Origin: Erythrobacter crassostreae
GTDB taxonomy: Bacteria; Pseudomonadota; Alphaproteobacteria; Sphingomonadales; Sphingomonadaceae
DNA: 64,000 nt
Direction: 5' to 3'
NCBI RefSeq assembly: GCF_019204045.1
Contig: NZ_JAGSPC010000001.1
Coordinates: 124,001-188,000 of the forward strand
Positions 1-9,265 of this stretch are shown in pieces. Below the pieces are notes generated by a model. That model saw nothing but the letters and a program-made list of their open reading frames with translations. It made no database searches and was not told the origin of the DNA. The position numbers were made by a program, and so were the translations under genes. Position 1 is the first letter of the stretch. Each line of letters opens with the position of its first letter.

Positions 1-107
1 TGTCAGGCGACTGGGGGGACAGCCGCTGTGTGTCTGTTCACCTAATCAATGAGTGAGGCGCAGATTGGTTTCGAGAAAATTCAGATCGGATTAATCGTAT
101 AAATCGA

Positions 108-671
108 TCAAAGGGTGGCGAAACGAGCATTCAATCCGATGAATAAAGCCGCAACAATCAAACAAACACCGATAGAGATGCGGATATAATGGAGGGGGTA
201 CCGATCCAGCTTGGCCTTTCCCAATCCCCAACCAACCGCGATGGCGGCCATCCCGCCCAGCGCGCCGCCAATGATCGTCACAACCGGATAGACCGCCTGC
301 GCAGCAAAGGCGAAGATTACGAAACGTGCCGCATCGCCAAACTGGCGGAAAAGCACAACAACACCAATCGCAATATGACTGCGCGTCGGCTCTTTCATCG
401 GTTTCAACTTGATCCGCCAGAACAGTTCCAATCCGGCGAAAGCGATAGCTATGGCGACCAGCATGTTGGCCGCGCGGGCCGGCAGGATCGCCGCGATTGT
501 CCATCCGGCATAGGCCATCACAGCCGCACTCGCCGCTGCGCATGCAAGCCCAAGAATGAGTAGACCGTTTGTCCGTTCAAGCTCGTCAGAAAATTGCGCA
601 ATAATCATCTGATCGCGCCCGCCCAGCGCGATGATGAATGTCAGCAGCAATGTGAACATGAAAGCGTCCAT
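108..671 (-). CDS. TMEM165/GDT1-like multi-pass membrane protein with degenerate motifs
   Basis: A 187-residue, very hydrophobic protein with about six membrane segments arranged as two related halves, as in the GDT1/UPF0016 cation exchangers (Mn2+/Ca2+ against H+ in known members). The hallmark ExGDK(T/S) motif of each half is degenerate: the first half reads ALGGRDQ near residues 15-21 and the second reads QFGDAAR. The acidic residues thought to bind the cation are therefore largely missing, so transport is uncertain. The ATG at 671 begins MDAFMFTLLL. The gene points toward the window edge and is divergent from the SDR gene at 782. Family assignment rests on topology and motif remnants. Confidence 0.65.
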   Translation of the reverse strand: MDAFMFTLLLTFIIALGGRDQMIIAQFSDELERTNGLLILGLACAAASAAVMAYAGWTIAAILPARAANMLVAIAIAFAGLELFWRIKLKPMKEPTRSHIAIGVVVLFRQFGDAARFVIFAFAAQAVYPVVTIIGGALGGMAAIAVGWGLGKAKLDRYPLHYIRISIGVCLIVAALFIGLNARFATL

Positions 672-781
672 CCGCGCGCCCTAGCATGCCAGACGCACTG
701 CGCCAGCCTGCTCATACTTTGCGATGGCGGCAGCGATAAACCGCGCTAAGACTGGGCTAGAGAGAAATCATAGGAGAGAAC

Positions 782-1576
782 ATGAAACTCGAAGCAGGTA
801 TGGCAGCCGTGGTTACTGGCGGCGCATCAGGGTTGGGCCGAGCAAGCGCAGCGGCGTTGGCCGAACACGGATTGAAAGTCGCGATTTTCGACATCAACGA
901 TGAAGCGGGAGAGGAGCATGCCAAGGCGATCGGCGGCACGTTCCACCATGTCGACATTACCGATGAAGCCAGCGTCGAGGCCGGCTTCGCTGCCGCCCGT
1001 GCGGCTCACGGTCAGGAGCGCGTGACAGTGCACTGCGCCATGGCATCAAAGCGCGGCAAGACAATCGGATTCGACAAGACCACTGGCGGTTACAAGCGCC
1101 TTTCAACCGAGGATTACGAATTCGGCGCGCAAGGAATTCTGATCGCGAGTTACCGTGTCGCAAGCATCTCGGCATTGGGCATGGCAAACTCCGATCCGGT
1201 CAATGCGGATGGAGAACGCGGTGCGATTACTCTGACTGCCAGCGTTGCAGCGCAAGACGGGCAGATTGGCCAGACCATCTATGGCAGCTGCAAATCAGGA
1301 GTGAACGGAATGGTTCTGCCGATGGCGCGCGATCTGATGGATCTCGGCATCCGCGTGAACTCCGTTATGCCCGGCATCTTTGCGACGCCGCTCATGCTAG
1401 GCATGAAAGATCGCAATCCACAAATGTGGGATCAATTGAACGCCAGCGTCCCCTTCCCCAAACGTCTGGGTGAACCGGAAGAGTTTGCCTCGCTGATCTG
1501 CGAGATTGCACGAAACTCCTACATCAACGGCCATCAATTCAGGCTGGATGGCGCAATCCGCATGCCCCCGAAGTAA
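782..1576 (+). CDS. SDR-family oxidoreductase, HSD10 / 3-hydroxyacyl-CoA dehydrogenase type-2-like
   Basis: A 264-residue classical short-chain dehydrogenase. The NAD-binding glycine motif TGGASGLG lies at residues 12-19 and D37 suits NAD over NADP. The catalytic Ser is S154, and the YxxxK pair is Y167/K171 within YGSCK. The order of motifs and the stretch IRVNSVMPGIFATPL resemble HSD10-type enzymes, which oxidise 3-hydroxyacyl-CoA or branched 2-methyl-3-hydroxyacyl-CoA. A role in fatty acid or isoleucine catabolism is an inference that fits the valine genes downstream. An AGGAGAG ribosome site sits just before the ATG. The substrate cannot be fixed from sequence. Confidence 0.85.
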   Translation: MKLEAGMAAVVTGGASGLGRASAAALAEHGLKVAIFDINDEAGEEHAKAIGGTFHHVDITDEASVEAGFAAARAAHGQERVTVHCAMASKRGKTIGFDKTTGGYKRLSTEDYEFGAQGILIASYRVASISALGMANSDPVNADGERGAITLTASVAAQDGQIGQTIYGSCKSGVNGMVLPMARDLMDLGIRVNSVMPGIFATPLMLGMKDRNPQMWDQLNASVPFPKRLGEPEEFASLICEIARNSYINGHQFRLDGAIRMPPK

Positions 1577-1708
1577 GGTGCCCTGCCCAAACCGTTGATC
1601 GATGAAAATCACGCTTCGGCAGAGAGATGCAAACTGGTGCTTTACATTGATAACACACCATTCTAGCTTTCCCTTCAATTGGAAGACCAAAGAGGGATCA
1701 CCGTTCGC

Positions 1709-2614
1709 ATGCTCGAATTGAACAATGTCAGCCACGTCTATTCCAACGGCGTGCGCGCGCTCGACGATGTCACTCTTTCAATACCCAAAGGGATGTTCGG
1801 CCTGCTTGGCCCAAACGGCGCGGGCAAATCCACTTTGATGCGGACAGTTGGCACATTGCAAACGCCTACGTCGGGCTCAATCACGTTTGACGGTCTCGAT
1901 ATTCTTCAGGATCCGGAAACGCTGCGCAAACGGCTTGGTTATCTGCCGCAGGACTTTGGCGTGTACCCGCGCGTTTCGGCCTATGACATGCTTGACCATA
2001 TGGCGGTTCTGAAAGGGATCGCTGGCAAGGGTGAGCGTAAGGACACGGTCGAGACCCTCCTCAATCAGGTGAACCTATGGGACGTACGCAAGAAAGCAAT
2101 CGCAGGCTTTTCGGGCGGTATGCGGCAGCGTTTCGGCATTGCCCAGGCTCTGATCGGCAATCCCGATCTGATTATTGTTGATGAACCGACAGCGGGCCTC
2201 GACCCGGAAGAACGCAATCGGTTCCTCAACCTGCTCGCCGCGATTGGCGAGAATGTGGTGGTGATCCTCTCCACCCATATTGTCGAGGACGTCGCCGATC
2301 TTTGCCCGCGGATGGCGGTTATCGTGCAAGGCTCCATCGAGTTGGAAGGCGCACCGAAAGACCTGATCGAGAAATCGGCTGGTACCATCTGGGGCAAGAC
2401 AATCGAGAACGGTGAGATCGGCGCCTATCGCCAAATGTATGAAGTAATCTCCACCCGCTTGTTCGCTGGCGAAACGATCGTTCACATCATGTCGGACACC
2501 GATCCGGGAGACGGCTTTGCCAGCGTCGATGGCGGGCTTGAGGATGTGTATTTCTCCACCCTATCCGCCACGCGGAAGGCAGACGCCGCTGCAACCGACG
2601 CCGAAGCAGCGTAA
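1709..2614 (+). CDS. ABC transporter ATP-binding protein
   Basis: A 301-residue ABC ATPase. Walker A GPNGAGKST is at residues 34-42, the signature is FSGGMRQR, and Walker B is LIIVDEPTAGLDP. The D-loop and H-loop (LSTHIVEDV) are intact, so it should hydrolyse ATP. The ATG at 1709 is preferred over an in-frame ATG at 1679 because AGAGGGA lies at good spacing before it and the family begins near the MLELNNVSHVY stretch. It ends 14 bases before the permease/peptidase gene at 2629, and the two must form one transporter operon. The last ~70 residues, after the nucleotide-binding domain, are the regulatory type seen in CcmA/DrrA-like ATPases. Confidence 0.92.
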   Translation: MLELNNVSHVYSNGVRALDDVTLSIPKGMFGLLGPNGAGKSTLMRTVGTLQTPTSGSITFDGLDILQDPETLRKRLGYLPQDFGVYPRVSAYDMLDHMAVLKGIAGKGERKDTVETLLNQVNLWDVRKKAIAGFSGGMRQRFGIAQALIGNPDLIIVDEPTAGLDPEERNRFLNLLAAIGENVVVILSTHIVEDVADLCPRMAVIVQGSIELEGAPKDLIEKSAGTIWGKTIENGEIGAYRQMYEVISTRLFAGETIVHIMSDTDPGDGFASVDGGLEDVYFSTLSATRKADAAATDAEAA

Positions 2615-2628
2615 GCGGGGGAACGGCC

Positions 2629-5600
2629 ATGTTTGGTAAGATCGCCCAGTTTGAACTGCGGTATCAAATGCGCAATCCGGTTTTCTGGGTTGCGGTTGTT
2701 ATATTCTTCCTGCTGACATTCGGCGCGACAGCGAGCGAAAGCATCCAGATCGGAAGCGGCGGCAACGTTAATGTGAACGCCCCGACGGCGATCCTGCAAA
2801 CGCAAATGATCCTGTCCCTGTTCTTTATGTTTGTCACAACCGCCTTCGTCGCCAATGTCGTTGTGCGCGATGACGAAAGCGGCTTCGGGCCCATGGTCCG
2901 AACAACGCAGGTGTCCAAATTCGCCTATCTGATGGGCAGATTCACCGGTGCGACCTTTGCGGCGCTGGTCGCGTTTCTCGTCATTCCGTTCGCGATTTTT
3001 GTTGGCTCTATGATGCCATGGGTCGATCCGGAAACGGTCGGCCCGAACCGCTTCATGGACTATGCGACCAGTTACGTATTGTTCGCCGCACCGACTGTGA
3101 TCATGTTGTGCGCGATATTCTTTGCGGTCGCGACCATCACCCGCTCGATGATCTATTCCTACGTCGCGGTTGTCGGCTTTCTTGTCCTGTATGTCTCGTT
3201 CAACGTCGTAGTCGGCGGAGAACCTGAATACCGCGACACCGCCGCATTGATCGACCCGCTGGGTTTTGGCGCAGTCGCCAACGAAACCCGGTATTGGACC
3301 GCGATCGAATCCAACACCCAGCTGCCGACATTCACAGGCACTATCCTTTTCAACCGCCTGCTCGCGTTGGGTCTTGCTGCAATTGCTCTTGTGTTGGCCT
3401 ATTGGCGTTTCAGCTTCGCCGATAAAGGCGTGTCCGCGCGCAAGGCGAAGAAGCTTGCCAAGAAAGCGGAGAAGCTCGCCAAATCAGAACCGCGTACCGT
3501 TTCCGTGCTGCCATCGGCCAGGCCGGAAAGCGCAGCACTGGCCCGCCTTTCCAAAACAACTCGGTTTGAGATCGGACAGGTTGTCCGGCATCCAGCTTTC
3601 ATCGTCTTGATGATCATGGGACTGTTCAACAGCTCGACTGCGCTGCTGTTCGGTACCGAAGTGTATGGCACACCGCCCGTTCCGGCGACCTTTGCTCTGC
3701 TTCCACTGTTGCAAGGCACATTCGGCATCATCCCGCTGATCATCGCGATCTATTATGGCGGCGAATTGGTGTGGCGTGACCGAGATCGGAAATTCCACGA
3801 AGTGATCGACAGCACATCGTTGCCCGGATGGGCTTACATGGTGCCAAAGACGATTGCTGTGACGATGGTTCTGCTTTCCACGTTGCTGATTTCGGTCATC
3901 GCCGCGATCATCATTCAGGCAGTGCGTGGCTATTTCAATTTCGAGCTCGACAAGTACTTCGCCTGGTACATTCTGCCGACAACGATCGACCTTGTGTTGA
4001 TCGCAGTTCTGTCTGTCTTTGTTCAAGCGCTAAGCCCGAACAAATATCTCGGTTGGGGACTGATGGTATTGTACATAGTCGGCACAATCACCTTCAACAG
4101 CCTCGGCTATGATCACCCGCTGCTTCTTTATGGAACAACAGCGGTAGGACCTGTTTCGGATATGAATGGCGACGCAGTGGCGGGCGCTGTGAGCTGGTGG
4201 CTGCGGCTTTATTGGGGCGGCGTTGCCCTGTTACTGGCTGTGCTGGCTCACTTGCTGTGGCGCCGCGGGACAGAGACGCGCTTGATGCCGCGCCTCAAAC
4301 AATTGCCGCGCCGCATGATGTCTGGTGCAGGCGCGCTTGGCCTTGCGGGTGTGCTTACATCCGTTGGCACTGGCGCGTTCCTCTACAACCAAATGAATGT
4401 GCAGAACGAGTATCGCAATCAGGATGATGGCGAGAAACAGCTCGCGGATTACGAGAAGAAATATCTGAAATACGAAACGCTGAAACAGCCTTCGTTGACC
4501 GATGTGACGCTGAACATCGATCTCTTCCCCGAAGAAAGACGGATGGAAGCCAGCGGCACCTATCAGATGGTCAACGACACCGGCGCGCCGGTAGAGATGC
4601 TGCATGTGCGGCTTTCCGATTTGGAAACCGAATTGCTGACCATCGACATCCCCGGTGCCACGCTGGAGGAGAATGACGAAGCGTTCAAATACCGGATTTA
4701 CCGTTTTGATACGCCGCTTGGCGTGGATGAAACGGCAACGCTGAGCTTCACGACACGTCGCTGGCACAAAGCCATGACGACGAGTGGTTACGGCACGCGC
4801 CTCGTCGAGAACGGTACGTTCTTGAACAACGCCGAATTTGCTCCGCAGATCGGGATGGACCGCAACGGATTGCTGACAGACCGCGCAACGCGCCGCAGCT
4901 ATGATCTGGAGCCGGAGCTTCGCATCGCCAAACTCGAAGATGAGAGCGCGCGTGAGCGCAATTATGTCGGAGATGCTGATTGGGTAAACTCCGACATCAC
5001 CATCTCGACCTCAGCCGATCAGGTGCCAATCGCGCCGGGTTCTAAAATCTCGGATGAAACCGTCGGAGATCGCCGCACAGCGCAGTTCAAATCGACCGCT
5101 CCAATCCTTGCGTTTTTCTCGATCCAGTCAGCCGATTATCAGATCGCCACGCGCGAGGCAGACGGGGTGGAGTTGCAGGTCTATTACGACGCGCAGCACC
5201 CGTACAATGTGGAGCGGATGCTGGATGCGATGGATACCTCGCTTGGCTATTACCGCGCCAATTTCGGGCCGTATCAATTCCCGCATGCGCGGATCATCGA
5301 ATTCCCCGGCTATGCATCCTTTGCTCAAGCATTTGCTGGAACCATGCCCTATTCGGAAAGCATCGGCTTCCTCGCCAATCTCGCCGATCCGGGTGAGATC
5401 GACTACGTAACCTACATCACCGCACACGAGGTCGCCCACCAATATTGGGCGCATCAATTGATCAGCGCGGATATGCAAGGCGGCACCATGCTGGTCGAAA
5501 CCATGGCGCAATATTCGGCGCTGATGGTGATGAAGGAGCTCTACGGCGAAGACGATATGCGCCGCTTCCTTAAGTTCGAGCTAGACAATTACCTGACTTC

Positions 5601-6213
5601 TCGTGGCAGCGAAGCCATTGAAGAGCTGCCGTTGGAGCGGGTTGAGAACCAAGGCTACATCCATTACCGCAAAGGATCGGTTGTAATGTATCTGCTTCAG
5701 GATCGTTTGGGCGAAGACCGCGTGAATGAAATGCTATCCGGCTTGCTTGATCGTTACCGGTTCAAAAGCCAGCCTTACGCAACCTCAACCGATCTGGTCG
5801 AAGGGTTCTACTCACTCGCCCGCAATGACGAAGAGCGCGATCTTGTCCGCGATCTGCTCCAGCGCATCACGGTCTATGATCTGAAAGCGGAAGAGGCGGT
5901 AGTGCGCGAATTGGATGATGGACGGTTTGAAACCACGATCACAATCGCGGCGGCGAAATACTATGCCGACGGCGAAGGGAAAGAGACCGAGGCCGATCTG
6001 TCAGACCAGATCGAAATCGGCCTGTTCACCGAACGCCCCGGCGGAGATGCTTTTGCAACCGAGAACGTGATCCTGATGGAGCGCCGTCCGGTCAAATCTG
6101 GCGAGCAGACCATCACTATCGTGACTGATAGCGAACCGTCATGGGTCGGGGTCGATCCGTACAACAAATATGTCGACCGCAATTCTGACGATAATCTGGT
6201 TGCGCCGGGATAG
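2629..6213 (+). CDS. ABC-2-type permease fused to M1-family aminopeptidase domain
   Basis: A 1194-residue fusion. Roughly residues 1-570 carry two sets of ABC-2-like membrane segments separated by a Lys/Ala-rich cytoplasmic linker near 270-290. From about residue 600 onward is a soluble, probably periplasmic M1-like metallopeptidase domain. The zinc site is HEVAH at 933-937, with the third ligand probably E957. That spacing is 19 residues instead of the canonical 18. The exopeptidase GAMEN region is replaced by GTMPYSES (904-911). It forms a transporter with the ATPase just upstream. Such ABC permease/M1 fusions are known in Proteobacteria and Bacteroidetes, but their substrate is not established. 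Coupled export and peptide trimming is only an inference. Confidence 0.88.
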   Translation: MFGKIAQFELRYQMRNPVFWVAVVIFFLLTFGATASESIQIGSGGNVNVNAPTAILQTQMILSLFFMFVTTAFVANVVVRDDESGFGPMVRTTQVSKFAYLMGRFTGATFAALVAFLVIPFAIFVGSMMPWVDPETVGPNRFMDYATSYVLFAAPTVIMLCAIFFAVATITRSMIYSYVAVVGFLVLYVSFNVVVGGEPEYRDTAALIDPLGFGAVANETRYWTAIESNTQLPTFTGTILFNRLLALGLAAIALVLAYWRFSFADKGVSARKAKKLAKKAEKLAKSEPRTVSVLPSARPESAALARLSKTTRFEIGQVVRHPAFIVLMIMGLFNSSTALLFGTEVYGTPPVPATFALLPLLQGTFGIIPLIIAIYYGGELVWRDRDRKFHEVIDSTSLPGWAYMVPKTIAVTMVLLSTLLISVIAAIIIQAVRGYFNFELDKYFAWYILPTTIDLVLIAVLSVFVQALSPNKYLGWGLMVLYIVGTITFNSLGYDHPLLLYGTTAVGPVSDMNGDAVAGAVSWWLRLYWGGVALLLAVLAHLLWRRGTETRLMPRLKQLPRRMMSGAGALGLAGVLTSVGTGAFLYNQMNVQNEYRNQDDGEKQLADYEKKYLKYETLKQPSLTDVTLNIDLFPEERRMEASGTYQMVNDTGAPVEMLHVRLSDLETELLTIDIPGATLEENDEAFKYRIYRFDTPLGVDETATLSFTTRRWHKAMTTSGYGTRLVENGTFLNNAEFAPQIGMDRNGLLTDRATRRSYDLEPELRIAKLEDESARERNYVGDADWVNSDITISTSADQVPIAPGSKISDETVGDRRTAQFKSTAPILAFFSIQSADYQIATREADGVELQVYYDAQHPYNVERMLDAMDTSLGYYRANFGPYQFPHARIIEFPGYASFAQAFAGTMPYSESIGFLANLADPGEIDYVTYITAHEVAHQYWAHQLISADMQGGTMLVETMAQYSALMVMKELYGEDDMRRFLKFELDNYLTSRGSEAIEELPLERVENQGYIHYRKGSVVMYLLQDRLGEDRVNEMLSGLLDRYRFKSQPYATSTDLVEGFYSLARNDEERDLVRDLLQRITVYDLKAEEAVVRELDDGRFETTITIAAAKYYADGEGKETEADLSDQIEIGLFTERPGGDAFATENVILMERRPVKSGEQTITIVTDSEPSWVGVDPYNKYVDRNSDDNLVAPG

Positions 6214-6292
6214 CGCGCCTGCGTCGGCGCGATCCCGAACGGCGACATGCCGTATCATCATGACATAGCCGCCAATCCGCGATAGGCGTGCT

Positions 6293-7654
6293 ATGAACAT
6301 GAGGATGAACACGCCGATGTCTTTGAACACACCCAGCCGCCGCCAGTTTCTCTCCACCACCGGCAGCGCCTTTGCCGCGCTGCTCGCTAGCGGCTGCATG
6401 ACCCGCGTCGCACCCGCTCTGACAGGCGCTGGCTCCGCGCTTCCGGGTTATGGCCCGCTTGTGCCCGATCCGGCTGGCATGCTCGATTTGCCGCAGGGCT
6501 TTTCCTACCGCCTGCTCTCCAGTCTTGGCGATGCGATGGACGATGGCGGCACTGTGCCTGACAAAGCCGACGGTATGGGCTGCCTCGACATTGGCAATGG
6601 CGAGATTGTTCTGGTGCGAAACCATGAACTCATTCCCAGCGACGATGCCGGCGGACCGATCGCCAAGGGGTTCGGCACGCATAATGGCAAGACCGTGTCC
6701 GGCGGAACGACCAATATCGTCCTCGATGCGAAAACCCTCGAAGTGAAGCGGCAGTTTCGCACTCTTGGCGGGACGATCCGTAATTGCTCTGGCGGCGTAA
6801 CACCGTGGGGCAGCTGGCTGACCTGCGAAGAAGCGCCAACCGGCCCGGGACAGCGATACGGCGAAGGCCTCGCTGTCAATCACGGCTGGGTGTTTGAAGT
6901 ACCCGGCAACGCCACCGGCCTTGTCGAGCCGACACCGCTGCGCGCCATGGGCCGCTTCAATCACGAGGCCGCGTGTGTCGATCCCGAAACAGGTATCGTT
7001 TACATGACGGAAGACCGCGATGAAGGTGTCCTCTATCGCTTCATCCCGAACACGCGGACCAAGCTGGCCGATGGTGGTCGCTTACAAGCGATGGTGATTG
7101 ATGGCCTGAAAGACACCCGCAATTGGGACGCGGCGACGATGCCTGTCAGTAAGACATTCACGACCCGCTGGGTTGATCTGGATGATGTAGAAGCGCCGAA
7201 AGATGACCTGCGCACACAAGCAGCGACGAAGGGCGCAGCTCTGATCGCGCGCGGCGAAGGCCTGCATATGGGCGAGGATGAGATGTATTTCTGCTCGACC
7301 AGCGGCGGCGCGAACAAGCTCGGCCAGATTTTCAAACTGATCCCCGGACGCGGCTCTGCTCCAGACCGTGTTGAACTGTTCTTTGAAAGCGAAAGCTCCG
7401 ATCAGTTCAACTATGGTGACAATCTGTGCGTGTCCCCGAACGGCCACCTGATTGTATGCGAAGATCAATACACTGACGTGGTCGACAATCACCTTCGCGG
7501 GATCACCCCTGCGGGCGAGGCCTATGATTTTGGAGGCCTGCGCATGCAAACCGAGCTGGCGGGCGGATGTTTTTCACCGGACGGCAAATGGTTCTTCGTC
7601 AACGCATACGCTCCGACACGAACCGTCGCGATTACGGGGCCGTGGGCAGCCTAG
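6293..7654 (+). CDS. PhoX/DUF839-family Tat-exported phosphatase-like lipoprotein
   Basis: A 453-residue protein with a twin-arginine signal (SRRQFLST) running into LLASGC, a lipobox-like Cys, so it is probably a Tat-exported lipoprotein. The mature part matches the PhoX family: GGVTPWGSWLTCEEAP, the NHEAACVDPETG/EDRDEGVLYRF region, and a late NYGDNLCVSPNG block typical of the beta-propeller. PhoX enzymes are Ca/Fe-dependent alkaline phosphatases, although many DUF839 members are uncharacterised. Start choice is uncertain, with ATGs at 6293, 6299, 6305 and 6317 and only weak ribosome sites. No Pho box was recognised upstream. Confidence 0.82.
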   Translation: MNMRMNTPMSLNTPSRRQFLSTTGSAFAALLASGCMTRVAPALTGAGSALPGYGPLVPDPAGMLDLPQGFSYRLLSSLGDAMDDGGTVPDKADGMGCLDIGNGEIVLVRNHELIPSDDAGGPIAKGFGTHNGKTVSGGTTNIVLDAKTLEVKRQFRTLGGTIRNCSGGVTPWGSWLTCEEAPTGPGQRYGEGLAVNHGWVFEVPGNATGLVEPTPLRAMGRFNHEAACVDPETGIVYMTEDRDEGVLYRFIPNTRTKLADGGRLQAMVIDGLKDTRNWDAATMPVSKTFTTRWVDLDDVEAPKDDLRTQAATKGAALIARGEGLHMGEDEMYFCSTSGGANKLGQIFKLIPGRGSAPDRVELFFESESSDQFNYGDNLCVSPNGHLIVCEDQYTDVVDNHLRGITPAGEAYDFGGLRMQTELAGGCFSPDGKWFFVNAYAPTRTVAITGPWAA

Positions 7655-7766
7655 GCTCAACCGCCGCTCAACGGAGCCCGCGCGGTGACCGTCACCGCAA
7701 AGATTGGATTTATGCCGCTGCGGCGCTACGGAGTGTGGCAGAATCGAAAACCCGAGAGGAATAATA

Positions 7767-9260
7767 ATGCGCCAGGTTGATCATTTCATTGTCGGCGACA
7801 GCCCAGCCCCGACGCGCAAACACTCGATCTGGAACCCGTCTACCGGCGAAGTTCAGGCAGAGGTAGCTCTCGGTGATGCGGCCCTGCTCGACAAAGCTGT
7901 GGCCACCGCCAAAGAAGTGCAGCCCGCATGGGCCTCGACCAATCCGCAAAAACGTGCCCGCGTGATGTTCAAGTTCAAGGAATTGATCGAAGCGAACATG
8001 CAAAGCCTCGCCGAACTGCTTTCATCCGAACACGGCAAAGTGGTCGATGATGCGAAGGGCGATGTGCAACGCGGCCTCGAAGTGATCGAATATGCTTGCG
8101 GCATTCCGCAGATTCTCAAAGGCGAATACACGCAAGGCGCAGGCCCCGGCATTGATGTCTATTCCACCCGCCAGCCGCTCGGCATTGGAGCGGGTATCAC
8201 CCCGTTCAATTTCCCCGCGATGATTCCGATGTGGATGTTCGGCATGGCGTGTGCGGCCGGCAACGCCTTCATCCTGAAACCATCCGAGCGCGATCCAAGC
8301 GTGCCGATGCGTCTCGCCGAATTGTTCGTCGAAGCGGGAGCACCAGAAGGGCTTTTGCAAGTTCTGCATGGTGACAAGGAAATGGTCGATGCCATCATCG
8401 ATCACCCCGATATCGCCGCTATCAGCTTCGTCGGATCATCCGATATCGCGCAATATATCTATTCGCGCGGCACAGCGAATGCGAAACGTGTTCAGGCTTT
8501 CGGCGGCGCGAAGAACCACGGCATTGTCATGCCCGATGCCGACCTTGATCAGGTTGTGAATGACCTGACCGGCGCGGCATTCGGCTCCGCTGGCGAGCGC
8601 TGCATGGCTTTGCCCGTCGTCGTTCCAGTCGGCGAAGACACGGCCAACCGCCTGCGTGAGAAGCTGATCCCGGCGATCAATGCTTTGCGGGTCGGTGTCT
8701 CCAACGATCCTGACGCGCATTACGGCCCGGTTGTCACGCCGGAACACAAGGCGCGCGTTGAACAATGGATCACCACTGCCGAGGAAGAAGGCAGCGAGAT
8801 CGTGATCGATGGCCGCGGTTTTACTTTGCAAGGCCATGAGAACGGCTTCTTCGTCGGCCCGACCCTGATCGACGGCGTGACTGAGACAATGAAAAGCTAT
8901 CAGGAAGAAATCTTCGGACCTGTGCTTCAGATTGTCCGCGCGAAAGATTTCGAAGACGCCGTGCGCCTGCCAAGCGAGCATCAATACGGAAACGGTGTCG
9001 CGATCTTCACCCGCAATGGTCACGCCGCGCGCGAATTTGCGAGCCGTGTTCAGGTCGGCATGGTCGGCGTGAACGTCCCGATCCCTGTGCCGGTCAGCTA
9101 TCACAGCTTTGGCGGGTGGAAGCGTTCCGGATTTGGCGATATCGATCAATATGGCACAGAAGGTCTCGCATTCTGGACCAAGAATAAGAAGATCACCCAG
9201 CGCTGGCCGGACGGTGGCGGCGATGGATCGAATGCCTTTATCATTCCAACCATGGGGTAA
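7767..9260 (+). CDS. mmsA: CoA-acylating methylmalonate-semialdehyde dehydrogenase
   Basis: A 497-residue aldehyde dehydrogenase-superfamily enzyme that converts methylmalonate semialdehyde to propionyl-CoA in valine (and inositol) catabolism. The catalytic Cys is C279 in FGSAGERCMAL, the MMSDH form of the motif. The ITPFNFPAMIPMWMFGMA and AFGGAKNHG stretches are also diagnostic. The start at 7767 has GAGAGGA immediately upstream; an in-frame ATG at 7704 has no such site and adds a non-homologous Cys-rich stretch. The remaining valine genes lie at 12757-16677, separated by five unrelated genes. The stop is six bases before the TTG start of the deacetylase. Confidence 0.93.
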   Translation: MRQVDHFIVGDSPAPTRKHSIWNPSTGEVQAEVALGDAALLDKAVATAKEVQPAWASTNPQKRARVMFKFKELIEANMQSLAELLSSEHGKVVDDAKGDVQRGLEVIEYACGIPQILKGEYTQGAGPGIDVYSTRQPLGIGAGITPFNFPAMIPMWMFGMACAAGNAFILKPSERDPSVPMRLAELFVEAGAPEGLLQVLHGDKEMVDAIIDHPDIAAISFVGSSDIAQYIYSRGTANAKRVQAFGGAKNHGIVMPDADLDQVVNDLTGAAFGSAGERCMALPVVVPVGEDTANRLREKLIPAINALRVGVSNDPDAHYGPVVTPEHKARVEQWITTAEEEGSEIVIDGRGFTLQGHENGFFVGPTLIDGVTETMKSYQEEIFGPVLQIVRAKDFEDAVRLPSEHQYGNGVAIFTRNGHAAREFASRVQVGMVGVNVPIPVPVSYHSFGGWKRSGFGDIDQYGTEGLAFWTKNKKITQRWPDGGGDGSNAFIIPTMG

Positions 9261-9265
9261 CGGAT

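Noticed and set aside
1..107. Possible 3' end of a plus-strand gene
   Set aside because: All three plus frames close within 60 bases and none shows a recognisable sequence, so nothing can be claimed.
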